A stretch of DNA of 64,000 bases, from assembly GCA_029204225.1 (NCBI GenBank), contig CM055108.1:5517599-5581598 (forward strand), read 5' to 3'. Every line of letters begins with the position of its first letter. The stretch's first letter is position 1. This DNA is from Diphasiastrum complanatum. Lineage: Eukaryota; Streptophyta; Lycopodiopsida; Lycopodiales; Lycopodiaceae. The notes under the pieces were generated by a model. That model was not told the DNA's origin. It worked only from the letters and a program-made list of their open reading frames with translations, and searched no databases. Shown piece by piece: positions 54,896-64,000 of this stretch. The position numbers and the translations under genes were made by a program.

Positions 54896-56934
54896 ATGTC
54901 ACAACTTATACTTGTTTGAAGTGCTGAAATGGTTTGTGAATGATGACCTATGATGTGTACAGGGCTATAAATGTAGCAAGCATTAAAGGTCTTTACATAC
55001 TGTAATTTGGTTGGTGGATAATGGTAATTGACTCCTGTGAGAAAGTTTTCAACTGTAAATAGGATCTCTTGTATACATTCTCTAAGGAGATGTTCTGCAA
55101 CATTTGTGATGTGTGTGCCAGCTTCAAGTATCTTTGGTCTCATGACTGGACAAAGCTCAACATTCTGAAACTAGTGGTTGAATCTGTGAGATTTTTACTG
55201 CAACGATTTTGCTGCTTGATAAGATACGTCTTCTTGATGTTAAAAACTGGTTGCTTCTGTCCTTTTCTTTGTTTCATAGTTTGAGTTATATATGTGGAAT
55301 CAGCAATGTGGTATTGTTTACATTGTTGTTAGATATTTCCGGATTGTGGATTTGTTTCAATTCTTTGTTGTTAGATTGTGGATACTGAATCTTTTCTTGT
55401 TGGAAAAAATTATATTTTATATAAATTTTAGGGAAACAATATGTTGCATCATGTTAAATCCATATGTTTGTTTTAATACTAGCTAGAGATACAGATGCTA
55501 CCTGGGAGATGGGAGATAACCTAAACCTACGAAGATTCTAATTACCTGCCAGAAAATGGGAATCACTTTCTGATTTCATAATATATAATTGTGCAGAGTT
55601 TCAGTGGATTTGTTGGCTCTGCCACCCACTAACATTAGGGAACTATATTTTCTAGATTTGTTATTTAGATTTGAATCAAGAATTGATGTGAATTAATCTC
55701 AAGAGGTTTGAGTTGTGAGTCGCTTTGACTGTGGGACTAATCAGCTGTTTTAATTGCATGCAATCCACTCCACTTTTTAACTCCACATTCTACTTTCAAT
55801 TCGAGTTGCACCTTCATACTTGTACAGGCCATTCATCTTTTTATGTTCCCTTTTCTTTTTAGTATCATTATGGTCCTAGTCCTTCCATGGGATACCAAGA
55901 CAATAGTGGAACATTTGTCTTCTATTCATCCACCACTTCGTACTTCCATGTAGTCATGTTTTTGTCACAATGTTTTTTGAGACAAATAACAATTACTACC
56001 AGTCCTCATTACAGCATTACTTAATCTATTATGTCTGTATAGTCTTGAGAGAGTTACTGAGGGGCTAAGAGATCTTGATGGTAGTTGCTAGGGGCAGAGA
56101 CTAGAGGTAGAGTAGCTTGAGTGGGTGGCTAGCTACCATGCACAACTAGAGGTAGAGTAGCTTGAGTGGGCGGCTAGCTACCATGCCCTTGGCTGCTGCA
56201 AAGTGTACTCCTATAGATCACAAACATGCACAAGTACCTGCAGCTGTGATGTAGGTTTTTACAGATGAGGGCCTATCCTTTGGTACATATATGGAGAGAA
56301 GCAGCACATCTGGATTGTTACAAGTGAGGCTTGTTCAAAGGGTCAATGTCATAAAGCATAAAGCATATCCATTCCCAGATGAATCTTGACACAAGCTCAT
56401 TTGTGTGATCCTTGTGTTTCTGCATCTCAGATAGAGGTATATATATTCCCCTGGTGGATTTTATACTTTGAAATGTTTTAGCAATTTCCTTTGTTGGTGC
56501 GACTGTTCCAGTCAGAGCTGTCCTTCTACATTTGATAATGGTTACATTGGGAGATTCAGTGCAAGAAGAACCAGTTTAGACAAGTTCTTTAGAATGGTTC
56601 ATGGCATCCATGGGTTCTTAGAATGATTTTCTGGATCCAACGTAGTGCTTATCTTAGGATGTTCTAAAATAAGGAAGTCATGCTTCACAGATTGGTAATA
56701 AAAGAGCATTAGCAAATGTCATGGAACACACATACATTCCACAAATATCACAAGAGACGAACACATACCAAGAGAGTCATAAATATAATAGCCAAATACA
56801 GTTAAAAATAAGAGCCAAACACAATTCTCCCAAAGAATGCTGAGGCAAGCTTCTAATCCGGAACATACTAAATGTCTCAATGAACACATAAATCCCAAGC
56901 TCTCCATGAGTGCCAAGTAATATTGGTTCAAAAC
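54896..56934 (+). other. ATG18 3' UTR and intergenic DNA
   Basis: No further gene was recognised. A clear AATAAA close after the stop was not found, so the transcript end is not placed. A 45-bp duplication lies at 56101-56190. Confidence 0.5.
56101..56190. repeat. 45-bp tandem duplication
   Basis: CTAGAGGTAGAGTAGCTTGA starts at 56101 and 56146. The two units differ at a few bases (GGTGGCTAG versus GGCGGCTAG). Confidence 0.9.
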
Positions 56935-57417
56935 ATGCAAGGAAATCCCAATATAGACATATGGACCGAAGGCGTCCTTCCCCTGTTTGTGAGGACTTCG
57001 TACCTGATGTTGATTTGGTGCTCTCCCCTCATCAGTTCAGTGTCTCTACTCTTGGGGGCTATGAAGCTTTGATTCTTGGTTTGTGTGCCACGCTTGATCT
57101 CCATTTTGATTGGGTTGTTTTTCAAGTGGATGTTTCCAATGCTTTCAATTCTATTTGTAGAGTTGGGGTTAGCTGGTGGTGAGTTGGCTCAGCTTATTCC
57201 ATTTGTGCGGTTGTTCTGCGCTTCTGAGACTCCTCTCTTTTACACTTATTATGTGTGCTTTGGAAAATTTTCTACTCTCCAGTCTGTAGCATATACTCGT
57301 CAAGGTGATCCTTTGGGAGGTCCTCTCTTCACTCTCGGTCATTTCCGTGCCCTTCGAGCTTCTGCAGAGGCCTTTCCCTCCTACTTATTTCCTTTAGTTG
57401 CTGATGACACTCATTGT
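56935..57417 (+). pseudogene. Non-LTR (LINE-type) reverse transcriptase fragment
   Basis: Two overlapping plus-strand frames encode LSPHQFSVSTLGGYEA, DWVVFQVDVSNAFNSI (motif A), ELAQLIPFVRLF, YTRQGDPLGGPLF and LGHFRALRASAEAFPS (motif B), and VADDTH (motif C region). One frameshift lies near 57165. It stops abruptly at 57417, where a TGTGAGAAATTG LTR-like start follows. There is no endonuclease domain upstream. Confidence 0.8.
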
Positions 57418-58280
57418 GAGAAATTGTCAAAAATTGGCAAATCTAGCTTGATTAAACCGTGTAAATTTGTACATAGGTGGGTCCCACACGTGTAATCCAT
57501 GCTGCCATGCGTGAATCTACACTAGACTAGGTTAGGTCATGTTCATAGAGTTGGTCAAGTTTGTTTGGTAATTATTCCTACATTGTAGGACCAAATTTCT
57601 AGATTTATGGAGTAGGTTGATCAAGCTAGTCACCAACATGGCAAAACTCAAGGGTTAGGCTAGAATGGCAAATTAGGGCAAAAAGTCTCAATCATCTTCC
57701 TTATTACATGCTGAATTTTCACCTAACTCGAGCTGGAGAAGAGGTTTTCTATGTATCATCATCTCTTCATAGTAATGCCTTAGAACATTTTATTTATCAG
57801 TTTCCTATAAATCTGGAGATCTAGACTGAACTTCGTACACAAGCAGTTATAGACTACAATCTGTAGTAGAATACTATCCACTAAAGTAAGCAAAATTCGC
57901 GATAAGCAAAACCAACTACTTTATGAGATATGTCTGTGAGATCCATAGGACTCACTAAAATACTGGAGTAAAGAAATTTACACTTCCAAAGTGCCAATCT
58001 GAAATCTCGACTCAATTGGTAAACTGGGAATTATTCAACATAGTTAAGAATCATCACATTTTGGAATCTCAAAACATACTTAAATGCTAAAGGATACCAA
58101 AGTTTATGTTTAATACACAACTCGAGAAATACATAAGAATCATTCTAAAATATTTCCACTAGAAAAATACTGGATTTTAGGAATATTCCTCAAATTGGAT
58201 TCTTAACCAAAATGTGAGTTATTCAAATTCCAAACCATCAGGTAGTCAAAGATAGAAAGCATACCAAAATGATATCAATA
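57418..58280 (+). repeat. LTR-like sequence (right end unknown)
   Basis: Starts TGTGAGAAATTGTCAAAAAT right inside the LINE fragment. The minus-strand sequence from about 63225 downward starts in nearly the same way (TGTGAGAAATTGGCAAAAAT) and there follows a purine tract. This suggests both are LTRs of one family. No terminus was identified. Confidence 0.4.
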
Positions 58281-58847
58281 GCCATCTTCATCCACCAAAA
58301 AACTTCAAATTTACTGTCTAGAACAAAATCTATATATCCAAAGATTTGCTGAATTTTTTGAAAATTCAGTTGTCATTTTTGGGATTCGTTATCTAATTGA
58401 GCACTCTGTGATACAATCACTAATGAATTCAGTTTATTTCTCAATTGAGAAGAAATCCGTATATCCTATGCACCCAATTTTTTCCTGACGAATCCAAATG
58501 ATTCATAAATCATGTGTCTTACAAGAAATACACACAAAACAAACAGTTCTTGGTGAACTCTATTCACATTGTCCATTTTACCCATTAACTTCCACATGAG
58601 TAAATCAACTACTCAAGTTCATTGCCAATGATTCAGAAATCTCAATATATAGGTGAAGAATTCAATGATACTAGTATGACACCACATTTAGATCCTCATC
58701 CAAAACACTTAAATCATCCACACAAAGATTTGTTAACTCTGGTATCAGCAGGGTGATATTTTTTTGTTCACTTTCCCAAGCTGCTCCGACATGCAGTACT
58801 TCATTAGATTCTTCAAATCCAACACAAAAAAGTGGCTCCTGATGGAC

Positions 58848-60279
58848 TTATGGTTTAGCTTGAGTTAACTTTTGTGCTAATACCTCTTTTGCTTTTGGCA
58901 CCAACTTCAAGAACTCTCCTGACGAAATATTGATCTTACTAGACAAAATATTCATGAGCAGTTTTGTTTGCGGTGCTTCTAGTTCAGTCATCTTGAAGGG
59001 TTCTTCATGATGATGCAACTGAACATTCATATTTGTACGTGAATTTTTCGGTGACTGCAATGGTGAAGAACGAACTTTGGATGTTGATTTAGCAGCTTCA
59101 AGCTTCTTTTCTTCTTGCAGATGTTTAATCCACTACCGCATATTCTGATATCTTCTTTTTTTTGCATGAAGATTTGGATAGACTCCAGATGTTGTTGGTA
59201 TATCAGTTAATGGTATAGAATCAACAGGCACTGGATCTGCTACAGGTTCTTTCTGCTTCTGTGCTCTGGTGATCACCATTAAGGGTACACTTGGTTTATT
59301 CTGAGCTACTGGTCTTTGCTTGATTGTTATCAAATTTACAGGAGCTGTAGCCGGTGGTGGCTTCGGTCTTGCTGGACATTCCTTATAGTAGTGCCCATAA
59401 CCACAGTCATGACAGAATGGTACAAATTTTCCTTTATTTGGACATTCTACAACTCCGTACAAATAGAACACCAGACATTTTCCCTTGTAGGAAAAATCTT
59501 TGCAAATTTCTCAGGTTCCTTGTTCGCTTGTCCATGGAAATCTTCCAATGCTCTGATCTTCTCATCAAATTGCGACTACAACTTTTCCATTTGTTTCTGC
59601 TGGTTCTTTCCGAGTTTCTCGAACTCATTGAGCATCATTTCTGCAGTAGCATTGACATTTGTTGATGCAATACTGGTGGATGTTGTAGTGGTCTGCCCTG
59701 CTGTATAAGGCAACATACTGATATTCGGCTCATCGTCTGAATCTTCATCATCCTCCCGAATTGCATCATCCATAGCATTTTGCAATATTGCGTACTCATT
59801 ATGACGTTTCAGCTCACGTATGATCCTTTTAGATAAACTTGACAAAAACCACATAATCATGGCATTTTCATTAATCAGCTCAAGTTCGCACTCAGATCTG
59901 AGGCGTTTTACCCGTTCAATGTAATCTCGAACCATTTCTCGCTTTCCCATTTTAATTTTACTTAAAAGTAGGAAAGAGCCTTCCATAAACTTTTGAGGTT
60001 TGAACTGTGTGATAAGGGCTCGTTTAACAGTCTCCCAATCTGTATGCTCAGTTTCATCTTGATTATAGTACCAATCTTGTGCTGCACCTGTTAAGGCCAT
60101 AGGAAAAAGCTTAAGTTTATCTTGGAGAAAAACTTCGCCATAGACTTTACAAGATTCAAAAAGATCTGCATAAATCTAAATGGATCCGTTAATCCATTGT
60201 ATTTGGGTAGATCCAAACGGGGTGCTCTCCTAACAATGATTGGATTGACTTCCTGAAGAGCACCTCCGGGAGCAACCAT
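58848..60279 (-). pseudogene. Ty3/gypsy gag (minus strand)
   Basis: In minus-strand order: N-terminus MVAPGGALQEVNPIIVRRAP, APRLDLPKYNGLTDPFRFM (60279-60100, then a frameshift); capsid core MALTGAAQDWYYNQDE, VKRALITQFKP and VRDYIERVKRLRSEC (60100-59576); a Gln/Lys-rich coiled stretch; a decayed first zinc knuckle and an intact second one, CHDCGYGHYYKEC (59471-59380); and a proline-rich tail and ...ISSGEFLKLVPKAKEVL (59060-58848). It is the same family as 23735-24178. Its Pol is not on this strand nearby. Confidence 0.85.
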
Positions 60280-60301
60280 CTTTACAGATTAAATCAAGTA
60301 G

Positions 60302-60831
60302 ACAATGAGATTCAAAGCAGACAATGAAAGAAAAGGATTCGAGCTGCACCACTATAGTGATGCAAGTTGGACAAGCTACAAAGATGACAGGAAGTCCGTG
60401 ACAAGTGGATGTTCGATTGCGTGCAGAGCAACAATTAGCTGGACCTGTAAGAAGCAAACCCTGATAGCTCAATTCTCATGCGAAGTTGAATATGTCGCAG
60501 CTTCAAAGGTGGCGAACGAGGTAGTATGGTTGTAGATGATGTTGGAGGCAATTGGCATACAACAAGGAGAACCAAGCATGATGATGATGGATTCCCAAAG
60601 TGCCATATATCTGTCCCAGGATCCTGTCTTCCATTCAAAGACAAAACACATACCTTTGAAGTACCATCACATTTGAGACTTGATCTCAAAAGGAGAGCTC
60701 ATGGTTCAATACATCAAGTCTGAAGACATGATTGCAGATCTGTTGAAAAAGCCGCTCGACAAACCACTTTTCGCAAAGCAAAGAAAGACAATTGGATTAA
60801 ATATGCAAAGTTGCAAGGTTCAAGAGGGAGT
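60302..60831 (+). pseudogene. copia RNase H fragment
   Basis: The plus strand encodes HHYSDASWTSYKDDRKSVTS, ATISWTCKKQTLIAQFSCEV and EYVAASKVANEVVWL. After frame changes it reads QYIKSEDMIADLLKKPLDKP, then KVQEGV. AAGAGGGAG precedes an LTR start TGTCAGAAAATG at 60832. The LTR is cut off near 60975 by gypsy sequence. It has no 5' part. Confidence 0.85.
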
Positions 60832-60984
60832 GTCAGAAAATGTGAACTCCTGCAACTTTGTCACGAAGATGACGATACGAAACGAAGAGACACGAACAAA
60901 ACAATTTGTGCTGCCAGATTGCAGCTCGACGGGCGTGGAGTCTTGCACCCCACGCATTGCCACAGATTATTTTAAAATCAAGGT

Positions 60985-62415
60985 TATTGTGGAATTGCCA
61001 CCGCCAACAACAATTTGTGGAGTTTATGTGTTTATAGGTCATGCGAACTACTATCAAATTTTATTATCTTCTTTGCGGATTTAGCAAGACCTATATACAA
61101 ACTAACTATTATTCCTATTTGGACAGTAGAGGCGTTAGAAGCATTTGAAAAATTAAAAAAGCATTAACCTCAGCACCGATACTGCCTTCTCCAGATTGGA
61201 CGATTGAGTTTATGTTCACACTGATGCCTCGAAATATGCAATTGGATCAGTTTTGACGCAGCCAGATGACTATAAGAAGGACTATCCAATACGATTTGCA
61301 AGTAGTCAACTTACAGATTTCGAGAAGAACTATTCAACAACAGAACGTAAAGCGTTAGTCATGATTTTTTCTATACGGAAATTTCGTCATTACCTCATGG
61401 AAACGCACTTTGCATTTTATATGGATCACTAGCCGTTACTTTACTTGGTAAACAAGATGTGCAATATTGGGCGTATTGCAAGATCGTTACTGTTATTGAC
61501 TGAATTTGACTTTCGAATTGTGGTTCGTATTGGAAAGCAACATTATCTAGCCGACCACATTTCGTGAATTGAATCCGCACTAGGTAATACTGAAGTGAAT
61601 GATGAATCACCAGATGCTGCATTATTCTATGTAGAGGCAGTATTTGAGTAGGCAGCAGATATTCTTGAGTATCTGATGCTAGGACAATCGAATGACTCTT
61701 TGACAAAAGTACAGAAGAGGCAATTGATTCATAAGGCTCAACCTTATCTATTGATTGCAGGACAATTGTATCGTCGTGGATCAGAAAATATTCTACGTAG
61801 ATGTGTTTTACCGCATGAAATACCAGATTTAATTATGTTTTTACATTATGGCATGGGCGGCGGACACTTCTCTACAGATATTATTGTTCGCAAACTTTTG
61901 CAATTAGGTTGTTAGTGGCCTACGCTTCATAAGGACACAGAAAATTATATTCAGACATGTGATGTTTGCCAGCGAGCACGACGGCCTACTAGACAGAACT
62001 ATGAACTCTTACATCCAGTTTTATCGCAAGCACCATTTGAAAAATGGGGACTGGATTATGTTGGTCTTATTCATCCTGCCGCGCGAGGATCTCAGGCCCG
62101 ATACATTACCGTAGCAACTGATTATATGACTAAGTGGGTTGAAGCTAAAGCTGTCAAAGTTGTTGATGCGAAATTTATGACCAAGTTTCTCTATGAAAAT
62201 ATTATAATCAGATTCGGATGTCCGATCGAAATTGTCAACGACCGGGGTACACAAATGATGATAAGTCTTTACAACTACGTCATGAAGCGTTGCACAAATT
62301 GTGTGAAACAAGATTGATGGCAGTTCATGCGTTAGAAATAGAGAAGGCCCGCCGTAAGGCATGGCACAATCGTCGATTACACAAAAAGGATCTGAAATCA
62401 GGAGATCTCTGTTGA
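60985..62415 (+). pseudogene. Ty3/gypsy RT end, RNase H and integrase
   Basis: The plus strand contains, across several frames: VIVELPPPTTICGVYVFIGH (end of RT); WTIEFHVHTDASKYAIGS-like RNase H with SSQLTDFEKNYSTTERKAL and IRKFRHYLM; the integrase zinc region HYGMGGGHFSTDIIVRKL with CDVCQRARRPT; and the catalytic core KWGLDYVGLIHP, YMTKWVEAKAVK and IVNDRGTQ. The third catalytic residue region is lost by a frameshift near 62270. Many stops. It reads opposite to the neighbouring gypsy gag. Confidence 0.88.
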
Positions 62416-63224
62416 TTTCACACGTGTGGACCGTCCACAACATGTACTTGTGATCTCCTAAGGTGTGTAGATGCACCAAGATCAAGACTAGATTGAGATT
62501 CAAGATCTATCTTTGATTCTATGGCAAAAACACACTACTACATGCATTCAATAACTTCCAACTCTCACTCACACATATGGGAAGTGTTCCAAAAGTAATC
62601 TAAGTAAAAACAAGCTGCTCTCCTCAGGTAGAGAGAGAAAATCATTAATAGCTCTCGGGTAGAGAGAGAAAGCTAGAAAATCACTTACACTCAAAATCCA
62701 CTCAATCTCAAAATCAATTAGATCCAAATGAGGAGTACAATGATACTAGTAGATCCACAAGCTACCACTATGCTTAACTATGATTGGACCACACTTTGCC
62801 ACCTCTTAATCCTATTGGACCATTGATCCATGCACCTCTAAATTCTATTGGACTATATTCAAACACACCTCAAATTTCTATTGGACCTCACATGGTTCCA
62901 CCTCTAAATCCTATTGGACCTCTTAGAATTCATCAAACAAAAGCATTACACTTGTTTACACTCTAATTGGCACAAGTTTGGCCTCCTACTCTATTTTGGC
63001 TCAATAGTGGCATTAGAAGTGGAAATGGATAATTTGTCATCTATGTCAAATTTGACCCTATCAACATCCTACACCTAAATGCTTGACTATGAAATTCTAT
63101 GAGACCCCTATGTCAAACATTTTGATTTACTTTACAATTCTCCACACGTGGGAACATCCTCCACACATGTGAGATTCACTTACAAACTTCTATCATAAAA
63201 AATACCAAGCTAGATTTTTGCCAA
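62416..63224 (-). repeat. LTR-like region (minus strand)
   Basis: In minus-strand order a purine tract (TTTGAGGAG) at about 63226-63234 is followed by TGTGAGAAATTGGC, an LTR-type start. The sequence down to about 62416 may be that LTR. It contains the palindrome TTCACACGTGTGGA and a degenerate repeat at 62799-62935. The far end is not confirmed. Confidence 0.4.
62799..62935. repeat. Degenerate minisatellite, four units of about 33 bp
   Basis: The phrase CACCTCTAAATCCTATTGGACC, or a close variant, recurs four times at irregular spacing of 32-35 bp. Confidence 0.75.
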
Positions 63225-63234
63225 TTTCTCACAC

Positions 63235-64000
63235 TCCTCAAAAAATAGCTTGGAAAGGTACTAGATCACTTGAGAAGTTTGTAAATCTTTTTGAGTGGAT
63301 CCTTTGGTATGCATAAGAAGTGAAGATCAGCCAAGGGATCCATCATAGCAGCACCCTCACCATATCCATGATAAGATCTCTTTGGTAGAGATCTCTTGCC
63401 AATGCCTTTGAAGAGTGCTCCACCAATATGCCACTATGATCATGGGCTTCCTCCATGCTTGATGATGTTCTTTGCTTTGAAAGTTCCACTTGCATGATGG
63501 ATGCACCATAAATAGAGAAATCTGAGGCTTCTAAGCCTCATAAGGATCATGGAGATCAAGATCATAAGATGTGAAACAATGATGATTATCAAGATTATGC
63601 TTTCTAGCTTGACTAGTCCACATACAATGAACTATATCCATGATGGATCTAATCTTGATATCAAAGACTATCTTGATCTTTTTTAGGCTAGTTACTCTCT
63701 CAAGGATGTAAGTGTCCACTTTGGATGCTTCACTTAATCTCAAGAGGAGTTTACAATTTGCCTCAAAACATGTGAAAACATGATTTTCAAAAAAGTGAGT
63801 ACCAAGCTCAATCTTGTTCTTACTAGAACCAAGAGCATACTTTTGACAATAAAATATCTTGCTTTCAAAAAATTATTGGAAACACACTTAAGTAATAATG
63901 ACAAGAAACATGTCCATACCATAAGCATCATACAAAACTAGTATAGCTTTTCTTGAACTTTGAGATCCAAAAAATTCAATGAAGCAAGATAGCATTTCAA
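63235..64000. other. Unassigned, probably mobile-element internal DNA
   Basis: Two minus-strand frames (63743-63531 and 63931-63740) read SEASKVDTYILERVTSLKKI and similar, without a recognised domain. Position beside an LTR-like start suggests the 3' internal part of a minus-strand element. Confidence 0.3.

Noticed and set aside
55069-55486. Small hydrophobic frames downstream of ATG18
   Set aside because: They lie in the probable 3' UTR or intergenic AT-rich DNA without conserved features.
62021-62503. 160-codon minus-strand frame
   Set aside because: Antisense shadow of the gypsy integrase.

Overview
This window looks like nuclear DNA of a land plant with a large, retrotransposon-rich genome. 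The reasons are a single spliced host gene (an ATG18/WIPI autophagy beta-propeller) with plant-type GT-AG introns of 6.5, 3.2 and 0.24 kb, two plant-type tRNA genes, and about twenty LTR-retrotransposon copies or fragments nested in one another. The lineage cannot be fixed from sequence alone. No bacterial, plastid or mitochondrial signature was seen.

Layout. 0-5.6 kb: a minus-strand Ty3/gypsy gag-protease region, interrupted by a plus-strand Ty1/copia reverse-transcriptase fragment, followed by its leader and probable LTR. 6.7-8 kb: a 414-bp tandem duplication and an unrecognised 120-codon ORF. 9.0-15.0 kb: a structurally complete copia element (two LTRs, PBS, gag-pol, PPT, 5-bp target duplication) sitting inside an older minus-strand copia whose two halves lie at 8.9-9.0 and 15.0-16.2 kb. 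16.27-16.94 kb: a foldback element. 18.45-18.62 kb: tRNA-Thr(AGT) and tRNA-Ser(CGA), 13 nt apart. 19.7-22.2 kb: a decayed multi-exon gene with a ParB-like segment and a DNA adenine/cytosine-N4 methyltransferase motif I, the most unusual item here. 23.7-36 kb: a mosaic of gypsy and copia pieces on both strands with long (CT)n tracts. 37-42.2 kb: a (GA)89 tract, a copia LTR with pol, and decayed relatives.

43.3-54.9 kb holds the ATG18 gene: four coding exons, joined in frame, encode about 414 residues. Introns 1 and 2 each carry a minus-strand copia remnant and a copy of the same dispersed repeat. Its 5' end is puzzling, because the only upstream in-frame ATG is followed by a TGA. 56.9-62.4 kb: a LINE-type RT fragment cut by an LTR-like sequence, a minus-strand gypsy gag, a plus-strand copia RNase H fragment and a plus-strand gypsy RNase H-integrase fragment. 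62.4-64 kb: LTR-like and unassigned DNA.

Only the ATG18 gene and the two tRNAs look like working host genes. Nearly every other coding stretch is a broken mobile-element protein. Coordinates of mosaic junctions are by eye and may be off by tens of bases.
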